The translations under genes were made by a program, and so were the position numbers. A DNA stretch of 64,000 nucleotides from Synechococcus sp. MEDNS5 (GTDB taxonomy: Bacteria; Cyanobacteriota; Cyanobacteriia; PCC-6307; Cyanobiaceae). The notes under the pieces were generated by a model, which worked only from the letters and a program-made list of their open reading frames with translations, had not been told where the DNA came from and did not search any database. Position 1 is the stretch's first letter. Every line of letters starts with the position of its first letter. This document shows, in pieces, positions 6,737-14,928 of the stretch. The DNA lies in assembly GCF_014279875.1 (NCBI RefSeq), contig NZ_CP047952.1, forward strand, positions 1,550,001 through 1,614,000, written 5' to 3'.

Positions 6737-7052
6737 ATCTCTGTTGCTGCAGGTTCCTGCCCCCTATGTCCAAGATCACAGCAACAATTCAGCCAAGTCA
6801 GCAATAGCCGCTGCCGGGAAGAAAGAATCAGCAGTGAATCCCGTTGGGTCCATCCAGTCGGCTGAGACCTTGCTCTGGGCGGATTAGGCAAGTCGGAGTT
6901 AGGGGTAGTTGTGGTGAGCAGGGTGAGGCTACGAGCAACGCTGGAGGCCAAGGGCGGTTGACACATACTGCCGCCGCGATGAACAGGAAAACTTGCATGA
7001 CCTCCTCTATGCGTGAACCCTTCCACAATGCGAGGTCTTTTGTTTCGGCACA

Positions 7053-7103
7053 TCCCCCATTGTGACCAGTGAACTGGCTTCAAGTCACCACTTTTGGGGG
7101 AGG
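7053..7103 (+). promoter_or_regulatory. conserved upstream box pair, copy B
   Basis: TCCCCCATTGTGACCAGTG followed by CACTTTTGGGGGAGG matches 1379-1425 across about 45 bases. It is 67 bases upstream of the MKLFNAIA gene at 7170. Immediately downstream is GGCGATGGTGAATACATCGG, shared with 28579-28598 before the secreted gene at 28625. Confidence 0.5.
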
Positions 7104-7169
7104 TGCTTTCCGACGAGAACGGCGATGGTGAATACATCGGGGGGACGACCTCCACAACACCTAACTCAA

Positions 7170-7442
7170 ATGAAACTCTTCAACGCAATCGCTGCCGCCA
7201 CTGTTATCGGCACTTCGTTTATTGTTTCTTCTCCCGCCAAAGCTTATACATGCTACCCACACGCTGCGGCTGGAATCCTTGAAAGGATGTTGGCGTCAGG
7301 TGCCACTTTAGAAATGGCAATGGAGCAGGCATGGAATAGAGGTCAAGTTAGGGATAAAGGATGCTTACTTGAAACAATGGGAGTCATGAAGCAGTACCCA
7401 TACTCATACCCAATGATGCACAAAACAATGAACAGTCGTTGA
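7170..7442 (+). CDS. small secreted protein, MKLFNAIA signal peptide family
   Basis: The gene encodes 90 residues: signal peptide MKLFNAIAAATVIGTSFIVS then SPAKA, and a mature part starting YTCYPHAAAGILERMLASGA, with EMAMEQAWNRGQ. The 75-residue protein at 28958 has the same signal, CYP at the mature N-terminus and a GxxxEQxWEAAR-like helix, so the two are homologues with diverged ends. Two mature Cys could form one disulfide. The ATG at 7170 was preferred to an upstream in-frame start because the signal peptide begins there. Confidence 0.7.
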   Translation: MKLFNAIAAATVIGTSFIVSSPAKAYTCYPHAAAGILERMLASGATLEMAMEQAWNRGQVRDKGCLLETMGVMKQYPYSYPMMHKTMNSR

Positions 7443-7459
7443 ACACTACCGTATGTTTA

Positions 7460-7609
7460 GTCGGGAAGCCTGATGCCGCTGATCAAAGTTGGTTGGCTGA
7501 AAGCTATACAAAACCCGCAAGGGAAAAGCAGGGGGCGTTGTGATTGTCGCTATCCATCTCCCGACAAACACACACACACCATCCCGTCAGCAATGGCGGG
7601 TTTTTTTTC
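7460..7609 (+). ncRNA. structured repeat element with terminator, copy 3
   Basis: GTCGGGAAGCCTGATGCCGC opens the element. CTCCCGAC (about 7557-7564) closes it. GGCTGAAAGCTATACAAAAC and CCCGCAAGGGAAAAGC are present inside. A CA repeat and the terminator CCCG TCAGCAATGG CGGG TTTTTTTT follow. It is longer than copy 1 because of an insertion shared with copy 6 (GCTGATnnAAGTTGG). Confidence 0.6.
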
Positions 7610-7642
7610 TTGCAAGTCCATCACCATGGCTACCTTCCAAGG

Positions 7643-8245
7643 ATGAAGCAAATAGTCCGCCTACTTCCAATACCACTGCTAATCACAGCATTCCCACCTG
7701 CTTATCCACACGGCGGCGGGTTGGACTCCAATGGCTGTCACACAAACTCCAAGACAGGAGAGCGGCACTGCCATCGGGGGAATGGATCCACCACCAAGTT
7801 GAAAAGTGGAATGGTCACTGGTCCTGTCACTCTCGTATCGGTGGGAGATGGCGATACCGTTCGGATCACTGACAAGGCAGGCAACAAGGTCACCATCCGT
7901 CTGGCATGCAGCGATGCCCCAGAAACCAGCCAAGGAAACAGCGGCAAATGGTCTACCGAGACCTTGAAGGGACTGATTCAGGGCAAGCCCATCTCTCTAA
8001 AGCCACAGGTCAAAGACCGTTATGGACGCACCGTGGCTGAGATCTATCAAGGCTCGACCAACGTCAACCTACAAATGGTCAAGCGCGGTGCTGCCTTCGC
8101 GTATCGCAGGTACCTGAAACAGTGCGATTCGGATGCATATCTCTCAGCTGAAACTACTGCTATGAACAGGAAGCTCGGGGTGTGGGGTCGATACAAGGAG
8201 GACCTAAAGCCCTGGGACTACCGCCGTTCCCGCCGAAGGAAATGA
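7643..8245 (+). CDS. secreted thermonuclease (SNase-like) with CHxN/HCH motif, copy 1
   Basis: The gene encodes 200 residues from the ATG at 7643 (AAGG just upstream), giving signal peptide MKQIVRLLPIPLLITAFPPA. A short metal-binding-like segment GCHTNSKTGERHCHRG follows, then an SNase fold. The expected nuclease residues are visible: Asp in VGDGDTVRI, Arg in TIRLAC, Asp and Glu in SDAPE, and Arg in DRYGRTVAE. The family cleaves DNA and RNA using Ca2+. Compared with copy 2, LACIDAPE has become LACSDAPE, an Ile to Ser change beside the Ca2+-binding Asp that may weaken the enzyme (inference). The stop overlaps the next start as ATGA. Confidence 0.88.
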   Translation: MKQIVRLLPIPLLITAFPPAYPHGGGLDSNGCHTNSKTGERHCHRGNGSTTKLKSGMVTGPVTLVSVGDGDTVRITDKAGNKVTIRLACSDAPETSQGNSGKWSTETLKGLIQGKPISLKPQVKDRYGRTVAEIYQGSTNVNLQMVKRGAAFAYRRYLKQCDSDAYLSAETTAMNRKLGVWGRYKEDLKPWDYRRSRRRK

Positions 8246-8466
8246 TTCGCCTCGTCGCTCCCGTCTTGATGATCGGGTCTCTTCTGGTTCCAGTCACTCC
8301 TGTCTCTGCTGCTGTTCTGGCAGAAGGAAAGGTGAGCAATGGGTACTACTGGCAAAAGACCAGCAGCAGCTCAGGTTCCATTCGTTGGTTATGCCGTTCC
8401 ACTAGCTCTTCCAAGTTCCAAAAGCACCAGAAGTGCAAGGACGCAGGGGCGGTCAAGCCCAACTGA
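8242..8466 (+). CDS. small secreted Ser/Lys-rich protein, copy 1
   Basis: The gene encodes 74 residues. The ATG at 8242 overlaps the nuclease stop (ATGA), so the two are translationally coupled. Signal peptide MIRLVAPVLMIGSLLVPVTP then VSA; mature part about 50 residues with YYWQKTSSSSGSIRWLC and KHQKCKD, two Cys, basic. The second copy at 28275 appears identical in protein sequence. Coupling to a secreted nuclease suggests an accessory or protective role, but nothing in the sequence proves it. Confidence 0.7.
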   Translation: MIRLVAPVLMIGSLLVPVTPVSAAVLAEGKVSNGYYWQKTSSSSGSIRWLCRSTSSSKFQKHQKCKDAGAVKPN

Positions 8467-8860
8467 CCCAATTGGGGGAGGCAGACGGCTGAAATCGGGC
8501 AAATAAATCCCCCTGTCTTGAAAGTATGTTCCGGGCTTGCCTGCCATCAAAGAATACCTCAGATCGACTGGTGTAACTAGTCCCCGCAAGCGATATCAGG
8601 GGATGAGGGCAGGAAGAACTACTGCTATAACTTTGCTATAACAAAGCACTAAGAGCAGGGTCCGGCCATTGAGCAGCCTAATCCAGCACTGGGTTCTCGA
8701 CTGAGTGCTTGAAAGTTGCAGCGTTATTGCAGACCCCCCTGATTCGTTCAAGCAAGGCCGCGCTCAACTCCCGCAAAAAGCGAACGCACTTAGGGCAAGG
8801 GATCAAACGGGCGCAGGCAGAAGTCCTTGGTCTTCCATGACAGGCAGTTGGAAGCGCCAC

Positions 8861-8876
8861 TCCCTCAACTGAGGGA
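8861..8876 (+). promoter_or_regulatory. perfect palindrome box
   Basis: TCCCTCA AC TGAGGGA is a perfect 7-2-7 inverted repeat and the cleanest example of the island's G-rich boxes. It is 40 bases before an ATG with a strong Shine-Dalgarno at 8917. Confidence 0.5.
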
Positions 8877-8916
8877 GGCAATCCGCAGAGACTCAAATCA
8901 CACTGACGGAAGGAAG

Positions 8917-9189
8917 ATGATCGAAGGACCAGTACCGCTCAACGGACGCAAACGAACTGGGCGATCTACTTCTTGAGGTACTGCCGCCTAACGGGAGGCC
9001 TCTGGGGGACCTGTCAGCAAGGCAGCAAGTGAAGAAGTCTCCGACGAACAGTTCCAGCGAGATAACGCGGAAAAACGCCATCAGTTCTAACTTGCAAAAA
9101 ATTCTGCTGAATGACCAGCAGATTGCAGTAAAACAAGATCAACTCAACAAAGGGGTACTAGAGCGTGCATCGTTACTGACTTTGATATA
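8917..9189 (+). pseudogene. possible decayed gene
   Basis: An ATG at 8917 follows GGAAGGAAG and gives MIEGPVPLNGRKRTGRSTS before a stop. One register on, an open frame of about 89 codons (8921-9187) without a good start reads LLEVLPPNGRPLGDLSARQQ and later LQKILLNDQQIAVKQDQLNK. A strong ribosome site joined to a broken frame, behind a palindrome box, suggests a former gene. The protein family is not recognised and the whole call is tentative. Confidence 0.25.
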
Positions 9190-9625
9190 AAAGCATGTCG
9201 CGCCTAGACTACTAAAAGCCTATTAAGCAGACACAGATTGGCTTCTCTTGGCCACAGAGGACATACGCCGTAGCCGCCTGGGCTTATTAGTTCATCGAGC
9301 AGGTTTGCCGCATGAACCTCAAAAATACGGAAGCAGAGTTAACAAAGCAGGCAAAGGAAGAGAAGCAAAATGTCAACCACAAACCGTTTGGAATAGTAGC
9401 CTGAAAAATAACTCAAGGGACAGATTCGCAACAACAATTCAACATGGAACGAAACAGGAGGAGGAGTAATTTCATTGAGTCAAAACCATGAAGTTATAGA
9501 AGCCAAAAGCGGGAAGTTAGCAAAATAAATTCATACACCAAAAAAATAATCAATGAAGCCTTATCACTCGACTGGGGGATGCGACAGGAAACACCCGCGA
9601 TATACAATAGAGAATATCTACAAGA

Positions 9626-11302
9626 ATGCTGCAGCTCAAGGCGACAGCAGCACTACATCCCCAGGAGCTCAATGTGTTCTACCAAGCAATTGATCAATGG
9701 ACAGAAACAGCGATATGGATATTATTTAGCATAGCCGTGATAGCAGCATTAACGCTAGCAAGAAAACTAAAACCGATAATGTACGAGATAGAACGGTGCG
9801 GGCGGCTAAAGACAACTGAAATAAGAACACTTGAACTGAATACATTCCTAAGCAGAGTAGAAGAGAAATATTTAGAATTAGTTTCCAAAGTAGATAGCAT
9901 CAATGCCGACCATTTTTGCAGCTCAGAAGTCTGTTCATTGCGCATTAAAATTCTATTTATCAATGTATCTGCAGCAAAGATCCAGGACTTTGTAGCGCAA
10001 TCGCCATCACTGCTGATTTCACTTGGCCTACTTGGTACATTTGCTGGACTAACGGGTGGGCTTGGCGAAATACAAAATGTCTTGAAACCTGACATATCAG
10101 CACAAGAGGCGGCAACAGGACTCACAGAAGTCATTGCACCAATGTCTCTGGCATTCCGAACAAGCCTATTGGGCTTAATATTAAGTTTAACTCTCTCTAT
10201 TATTTATCAGCTAACTGGATGGCGCAATCTACTAGGTACTTGCCAGGGTTTGTTAACTGGTTGGCTAGAAACAATTGTCCCGATTCGAGTGGGCGAAAGA
10301 GTCATAACGCCGCTAAAGTCATCGATTGATTCATTAAATAAAACAGCAGCTGAATTACCAAATGTAATCGCAGATCAAACAAACAAAGCAATAAATAGCG
10401 CCTTTGGCGATAAACTAAAGCAATTTTTTGACTTATATGCGAATCTAGCGAGTGAAACAAAACGCATTACGTACTCGTTAACGAATTTGACAAACTCATT
10501 TCAAGAAAGCGGAAGTGACTTCTTAACAGCTTCCGAAATCCTATCAACATCAAGTTTCGCAAAAGATTTAGGAGATGCGGCTTATAGCTTAGGACAATCT
10601 AAACAAGATTTGGTGGGAGCGAGTCGAATGCTATGTGAACGTTTCGCTACATTTAGAGAAGGATTACAATCAACCCAGTTAGATATACAGTTACTGAATA
10701 ATTTGTCAGCCATAGAACTAAAGAAAGCAAATAAATTGATTGACATTACTGAAAAACAGCAAGGGGAGGTGCAGGCATTAATACAGTCCAATATAAACAG
10801 AGGAGAGGAAGTCGTTAGTGCGACCAAAGAATTGCGAAGTACCCGTCTATCCTGCGGGAAAGACTCAAAGAACTTTCAAAAAACAGCTGAGGCATTGCAG
10901 ATTCGCTTGAAATCAGACGAAGAGCTTACTAATTCATGCGAGACGTTTTTAACAAAACTAAATGAGAATCTGAATAATTGGTACGACACATCAGGAAAAG
11001 TATTTACTACATTTGAGGAAACCATCCAAAAATCAAGTGTATATCTGCGGTCACTTACTGATGAGTACAAAGAGGAGATAGGAACCCAATCGACAGCATC
11101 AAAAGAGCTACTGGTTTCGCACAAAACAGAGCTAGAAAGACTAATCGACAAAAAACAAGAACTTACAAAGCTTATTGGGGATCAATACCTAGTAATTCAG
11201 AAAATAACGCAATCGCTCGCAGAGCAACAAAAAAGTATCAATAATATCTTAGCAACGAACAAAAAGAACCATCCAAATAGCCAGGGTGATATAAATGGTT
11301 AA
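9626..11302 (+). CDS. MotA/TolQ/ExbB-like channel protein with long coiled-coil tail
   Basis: The gene encodes 558 residues. Membrane segments lie at about 27-45, 127-147 (LLISLGLLGTFAGLTGGLG) and 173-197 (LAFRTSLLGLILSLTLSII); the last two match the proton-channel helices of MotA/ExbB proteins. Residues 220-550 are a long, mostly helical coiled-coil tail, as in ZorA-type and other anti-phage or flagellar-like motor proteins. It would form the stator-like inner membrane pentamer with the OmpA-domain protein next door (family knowledge). The stop overlaps the start of that gene by 8 bases. The coding sequence is AT-rich, unlike the downstream minus-strand operon. Confidence 0.85.
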   Translation: MLQLKATAALHPQELNVFYQAIDQWTETAIWILFSIAVIAALTLARKLKPIMYEIERCGRLKTTEIRTLELNTFLSRVEEKYLELVSKVDSINADHFCSSEVCSLRIKILFINVSAAKIQDFVAQSPSLLISLGLLGTFAGLTGGLGEIQNVLKPDISAQEAATGLTEVIAPMSLAFRTSLLGLILSLTLSIIYQLTGWRNLLGTCQGLLTGWLETIVPIRVGERVITPLKSSIDSLNKTAAELPNVIADQTNKAINSAFGDKLKQFFDLYANLASETKRITYSLTNLTNSFQESGSDFLTASEILSTSSFAKDLGDAAYSLGQSKQDLVGASRMLCERFATFREGLQSTQLDIQLLNNLSAIELKKANKLIDITEKQQGEVQALIQSNINRGEEVVSATKELRSTRLSCGKDSKNFQKTAEALQIRLKSDEELTNSCETFLTKLNENLNNWYDTSGKVFTTFEETIQKSSVYLRSLTDEYKEEIGTQSTASKELLVSHKTELERLIDKKQELTKLIGDQYLVIQKITQSLAEQQKSINNILATNKKNHPNSQGDING

Positions 11303-11903
11303 ATCAAATCAGTCGAGTGAACAACAGCTCCGCCAATGGATGGGCTATACCGATATTCTCGCCAGCAGCTTTTTAATCCTAATGCTTGTTACAGTGGTAT
11401 CTTCACTAAACAATGCAACCAACCAAAAGCCTCCGTTAATTAAACTAACTGAAGCCCAGTCCTTTAAATTCGAAACCGGTAGCTACAAGCTCTCTCAAGA
11501 ATTCAAGAATAGATTAAATAGAGTAACAACAAATATGGTTAGTGACATAACAAAATATCGCATTGACACAATTGAAGTTATAGGTCATACAGACGGACAA
11601 CCGTCACCTGGCATAAGTAATTTAGATATCAAGCTGCAAAACCAATTTGAAAATGGTGGAGAACTAATTGATGGATTATTAACAGGATCAAATGTTGATT
11701 TGGGCTTGCTGAGAGCATTATCAGTAGCAGCTTTCCTGAGGGAAAAATTAAAACACAAAGAAGTGGTGATGCCCACGATTCTTGCTTACTCAGCTTCAAG
11801 CCTTATTGATTCAAACGGGAAATATCAACCTGCTGATCCGTCGCCTCAAAGCCAAAGGCGACGGATTGAAATTCGTTTCACACGTAACCAAGATTTAAAA
11901 TGA
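11295..11903 (+). CDS. MotB/OmpA-like stator partner
   Basis: The gene encodes 202 residues. One N-terminal membrane helix (about 20-38, ILASSFLILMLVTVVSSL) is preceded by Asp20 in GYTDIL, the position of the proton-carrying Asp of MotB/ZorB proteins. The C-terminal part is an OmpA-like peptidoglycan-binding domain: IEVIGHTDG (about 93-101), VDLGLLRALSVAAFL (134-148) and QRRRIEIRF (187-195). With the preceding channel protein it should form an ion-driven complex anchored to peptidoglycan. It overlaps both neighbours, by 8 and 4 bases, so the three genes form one operon. Confidence 0.87.
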   Translation: MVKSNQSSEQQLRQWMGYTDILASSFLILMLVTVVSSLNNATNQKPPLIKLTEAQSFKFETGSYKLSQEFKNRLNRVTTNMVSDITKYRIDTIEVIGHTDGQPSPGISNLDIKLQNQFENGGELIDGLLTGSNVDLGLLRALSVAAFLREKLKHKEVVMPTILAYSASSLIDSNGKYQPADPSPQSQRRRIEIRFTRNQDLK

Positions 11904-12577
11904 CCGACCAAACAACGCCACTTGAGAGACTGAACGCGCTTGAAAGCTTAGTAGCCAAACTCCAGAATGAAAAATACGGAGTTTTAAGCGAAGACCTGTA
12001 TCCTAAAAGATTGCATGACTTACCCGTATGGAGAGGTGGTGAACACCTTTTACTACGTTGTTATAAACGCACACCTATTGTTTTATCTGAGTATATGCTT
12101 CCAGTTGAAATGCAAAGCGACAGCAAAGGGCAAGTGGAAATTAATATAGTTAATCAGCAAACGCTTTACACAGCAATAATACTCGATTGCGGAAATGCGG
12201 CTTTACTTGTTGATTGGCAAATGGCGCAGAAAAAGGGGATGAAGGTATCAAGTTTTAGCGACATTTTTGACCTGAATGACTACAATGCAGATGAAATTAA
12301 GCCATGGACGATTACGAGTTTACCTTATTTTTGCCCAATTGAATATGGACGTCGGTGGATATTAAATATGTCTGGTCGACTAGACAATGGTCTAATTGCT
12401 GAGCCCATGAAGGAACAGGAAAGAAACCGCGGACAATTGCAAGAAGAGATAGTAAGGAAATTGGCACTTGATCAACGAGAGCTATCATTTGAATTACGTA
12501 CCCTGAAAGCTGACATATCCGAACTGACAAGACAAATCAATGATCTATCGCATTTGATCAAAGCAAACACAGCTTAA
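11900..12577 (+). CDS. unknown protein sharing a domain with 13350 and 15405
   Basis: The gene encodes 225 soluble residues. Residues 48-165 contain VEINIVNQQTLYTAIIL, LLVDWQM, SDIFDL and IEYGRRWILNMSGRL. By eye these align with ELEIFAQGTTWVIET, WVLVPRPGM, GRLFEI and IEHGRRWYLKHKGEV of the protein at 13350, and with the C-terminus of 15405. Residues 170-218 are a predicted coiled coil. The start overlaps the OmpA-type gene by 4 bases (ATGA). It is not a known Zorya effector (no helicase, HNH or SNF2 motif). It probably couples the channel to the other operons (inference). Confidence 0.7.
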   Translation: MTDQTTPLERLNALESLVAKLQNEKYGVLSEDLYPKRLHDLPVWRGGEHLLLRCYKRTPIVLSEYMLPVEMQSDSKGQVEINIVNQQTLYTAIILDCGNAALLVDWQMAQKKGMKVSSFSDIFDLNDYNADEIKPWTITSLPYFCPIEYGRRWILNMSGRLDNGLIAEPMKEQERNRGQLQEEIVRKLALDQRELSFELRTLKADISELTRQINDLSHLIKANTA

Positions 12578-12619
12578 AAGACACCTAAATTAAGGTAAAT
12601 CAAAGCCAAAAACACATGC

Positions 12620-12640
12620 GCCGCTCGACTTCAGAGCGGC
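12620..12640 (+). terminator. hairpin after the channel operon
   Basis: GCCGCTC GACTTCA GAGCGGC is a perfect 7-bp stem 42 bases after the stop at 12577. There is no T-run, so it may slow rather than end transcription. Confidence 0.4.
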
Positions 12641-12798
12641 AGCAGCGCAAGATGCACAGTCATACCAGGATGTTCAGATGACTAAAGGGAAGGAAGTCGA
12701 CATAGTCCCTATGTCACCAACACGGAAAATGAAGGGGGTTGACCTAGTGCTAATCACAAAGCCGAGCTCATGATCTGCTGCTGACGATTAGACCGGCT

Positions 12799-12963
12799 AT
12801 GACCATCACTGCTGAAACGTATGAAGGTGGAACTGACCAACTGTCAGATGCAGATAGTGGTGGCGCGCTAACACAAGTTGTGGTGCAGGAGTCAATACAA
12901 GGCTTTACCGGTTTCTCCCTCTATAGTTCGATCGTGTCTATAGCTTGGACCTTTGTCGCCTGA
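12799..12963 (+). CDS. possible 54-residue peptide before the TM2 gene
   Basis: The ATG at 12799 gives MTITAETYEGGTDQLSDADS followed by a more hydrophobic end, GFTGFSLYSSIVSIAWTFVA. It overlaps the TTG start of the TM2 gene by 11 bases, like other genes here. No ribosome site or homologue is visible, so this may be chance. The rest of 12641-12798 shows nothing clear. Confidence 0.25.
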   Translation: MTITAETYEGGTDQLSDADSGGALTQVVVQESIQGFTGFSLYSSIVSIAWTFVA

Positions 12964-13360
12964 GCAAGAGAAGAAAGAAACTCCCTTGGCATATGCCACA
13001 TGGTTGCTGTGTCTTGTTGGTATGTGTGGCATGCACAGGCTTTATCTCAACCAAACAGGACTGGGCCTGGCGATGCTGTTCACGTTTGGCTTTTGTGGAA
13101 TTGGTCAGTTTCTTGACATCTTCCTGATCCCTCATGAAGTTGAGCAAGCCAACAAGCAGAAAGAAGATCAAGCATTACCCAAGCGGTCGGCTAAAATCGA
13201 ACCAAGAGTGTTGAACAAATCAGCATCATCACCATCGCAGGCATCTCCATCCACCAATTTGGATAAGGCTTCCATGGATGAGTTAGATAACCTGATGAAG
13301 GAAGCTGAAAACGCTCTCGAGCAAACACAATCGAAACCGAACGATCACCATGGAAGCTGA
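12953..13360 (+). CDS. TM2-domain membrane protein
   Basis: The gene encodes 135 residues starting at a TTG (no ATG is available in frame upstream). Residues 12-62 form a TM2 domain: two helices around LCLVGMCGMHRLYLNQTGLG and GFCGIGQFLDIFLIP, with the family's G-x-HR-x-Y turn and the final D. The C-terminal half is polar, low in structure and ends in a short acidic helix (MDELDNLMKEAENALE). TM2 proteins sit in the inner membrane; their role is mostly unknown. It overlaps the next gene by 11 bases, so it begins a three-gene unit. Confidence 0.75.
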   Translation: MSPEQEKKETPLAYATWLLCLVGMCGMHRLYLNQTGLGLAMLFTFGFCGIGQFLDIFLIPHEVEQANKQKEDQALPKRSAKIEPRVLNKSASSPSQASPSTNLDKASMDELDNLMKEAENALEQTQSKPNDHHGS

Positions 13361-14072
13361 CAAGCTTGTTGAATCCGTCAAGTTTCTGCTCCGAAGTGTC
13401 CGCGATCTCAGTGATCGATTCGTTGAATCCAATAAAGGAATTTCCAATACATTTGAGTCTGTCTACGATGACATTCGAACCGTCCAGGAGCAACTCGATG
13501 AGGTCAAGCTAGCTGTTGATAATGCTATTGATGAGCAGCTCTTGTCATCTGCCGGAAACCAGACCAACAAGGAGCTCCCTGTTAAAGACGACGATCAGCG
13601 ACATCGTATTCCAACCCTCAACATGCCCTTGGAAGGTTTATTGGACGTCTACAGAAACTCCCCTGCTCTGCTTCAGCCCTTTGCGCGTCCATGCAGCATC
13701 AGTGGCAAAACGCTCAGCGGTGAGATCTCAGAAATTGAGTTGGAAATATTCGCCCAGGGAACAACATGGGTGATCGAAACCCAAGACGGAGAATGGGTGC
13801 TTGTTCCAAGGCCTGGCATGCTTCAGCGCCAAAAACAGGTGGAAGGACTGGGACGATTATTTGAGATTTCCGTTGATGGCGTTCTCCCCGCTGAGGTTGA
13901 GCTCTTAAAAGCGGGTACAGCAACAGTGATCGAACATGGTCGCCGTTGGTATTTGAAGCACAAAGGGGAAGTCGGTATCCAAGCTGATCCCCTGCAACGC
14001 AGCATTGAGAACCGTTTGCTTCGTCTTGAACAAAAGTTGGAGGCATTTGAACAATCCACAACAATAAACTAA
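13350..14072 (+). CDS. coiled-coil protein sharing a domain with 11900 and 15405
   Basis: The gene encodes 240 soluble residues. Residues 1-60 are helical (LVESVKFLLRSVRDLSDRFV...). Residues 92-212 hold the shared domain, with LLDVYRNSPALLQPFARPCS, IELEIFAQGTTWVIET, WVLVPRPGM and VIEHGRRWYLKHKGEVGI. A short coiled coil closes the protein. The shared domain starts with a Leu-rich helix and then appears beta-rich. It overlaps the TM2 gene by 11 bases and the next gene by one base (TAATG), giving a tight operon. No catalytic motif is seen; a scaffold or adaptor role is plausible. Confidence 0.7.
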   Translation: MEADKLVESVKFLLRSVRDLSDRFVESNKGISNTFESVYDDIRTVQEQLDEVKLAVDNAIDEQLLSSAGNQTNKELPVKDDDQRHRIPTLNMPLEGLLDVYRNSPALLQPFARPCSISGKTLSGEISEIELEIFAQGTTWVIETQDGEWVLVPRPGMLQRQKQVEGLGRLFEISVDGVLPAEVELLKAGTATVIEHGRRWYLKHKGEVGIQADPLQRSIENRLLRLEQKLEAFEQSTTIN

Positions 14073-14878
14073 TGAATAAAAACTATAAATCCGACGAAAA
14101 CCTTGATCAAGTTCAAAGAACTGCTGAAGAAGCCGAAAGGCTTTTGGGGGAACTCGATGATCACAACACCGCCAAAGACTCCCTGACCAATTCATTTAAA
14201 CGGCCGGACAAACCTGAGACTAAAGATAACAATTCAGAAGAACATCCGAAGGGCAATGCATTTGGACCAATTCTCTTGTTGACACTACTCATTGGAGTTC
14301 CAATGTTAATCGGAGTATTAGTTGAATCTCAGAAAGATAAAGTACAACCTCGTTCAGAAACTGAAAAATCAGTAAATAAGCCTAAGCCCATTACTCCGAA
14401 GGTGCGGCGCTATATGAATACTAGTGAAAGAGATTATTATGAAAAAACCCTGAAGAATGCCAGCGATGCAGTCCTTAAAGCCGAGCACGAATCAGCTATA
14501 TATGCTCTTAAGACATTAAAAAGGGGCAAGTACCGGGAATATAGTGATGTTGATCAAGGCTTAGTAAATAATAAAATCATACAAGGACAGAAAAAGATTA
14601 AATTCTTGGATCAGCCGGGAAAACATAAATATTGGGAGACTTCTGAATATGGTGCACAATGGTTTGACAACAGTCCCGACAATCAATTTAAAATCTTTGT
14701 TGCACATTCTAGAAAATGTAAGAACCCATCAATAGTTTTTGGTTTTCTCAACAAACAAAATGGCCCAATATTGAAGAGATATACAGTTAGGCTCAATTCC
14801 ACAATGTCTACTGTTCTTGTGCCAATGCAACTAGACGGACAACAGTGGATCAGAGTAGATGAATTCAGGTGCAACTAA
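14072..14878 (+). CDS. single-pass membrane protein with extracytoplasmic domain
   Basis: The gene encodes 268 residues: a polar N-terminal 65 (helical VQRTAEEAERLLGELDDH), one membrane helix at about 68-86 (FGPILLLTLLIGVPMLIGVL), then a lysine-rich extracytoplasmic domain of about 180 residues with two Cys (SRKCKN, EFRCN). No family is recognised. The start codon overlaps the previous stop (TAATG). The N-terminus resembles the acidic helix at the end of the TM2 protein (LDNLMKEAENALE versus VQRTAEEAERLLGE), possibly a common docking helix (inference). More AT-rich than the minus-strand operon it faces. Confidence 0.7.
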   Translation: MNKNYKSDENLDQVQRTAEEAERLLGELDDHNTAKDSLTNSFKRPDKPETKDNNSEEHPKGNAFGPILLLTLLIGVPMLIGVLVESQKDKVQPRSETEKSVNKPKPITPKVRRYMNTSERDYYEKTLKNASDAVLKAEHESAIYALKTLKRGKYREYSDVDQGLVNNKIIQGQKKIKFLDQPGKHKYWETSEYGAQWFDNSPDNQFKIFVAHSRKCKNPSIVFGFLNKQNGPILKRYTVRLNSTMSTVLVPMQLDGQQWIRVDEFRCN

Positions 14879-14928
14879 AACGACTTCAAATCATGCAACC
14901 TATAAAACCAGTGCTTAAGACTCTGGAA

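Larger units (their letters stand above)
7583..8480 (+). repeat. 0.9-kb direct repeat, copy 1 (nuclease cassette)
   Basis: From the terminator CCCGTCAGCAATGGCGGG to CCAATTGGGGGAG this stretch is nearly identical to 27616-28513. Equivalent positions differ by exactly 20,033 with no gap across both genes inside. Only a few substitutions are visible. The repeat covers the thermonuclease gene, the small secreted gene and the flanking terminator and box, so it is a whole cassette duplicated recently. Its ends coincide with the RNA-like element and the palindrome box, which may be the recombination points. Confidence 0.85.
8480..9625 (+). other. 1.1-kb stretch without a convincing gene
   Basis: No ORF here has good coding character. 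Seen instead: a palindrome box at 8861; a short tandem TGCTATAACTTTGCTATAAC near 8622; a decayed-looking gene at 8917; and a 30-codon frame at 9312-9404 starting MNLKNTEAELTKQAKEEKQN that could be a real micro-protein but lacks support. The last 200 bases are AT-rich and lead into the AT-rich operon at 9626. A weak G-rich box (GACTGGGGGATGCG, 9570) lies 43 bases before that operon. Confidence 0.5.

Noticed and set aside
6733-7155. 140-codon minus-strand frame
   Set aside because: Crosses the conserved box pair at 7053 and the leader of the secreted gene at 7170 and has no protein-like features.
8678-9081. Two short minus-strand frames
   Set aside because: No ribosome site, domain or signal; they run antisense to the possible decayed gene.
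9626-12577. Direct call as a Zorya defence system
   Set aside because: The channel and OmpA parts fit, but no Zorya effector (helicase, nuclease) is present, and the third gene belongs to the domain family of the tubulin/SrfB operons.
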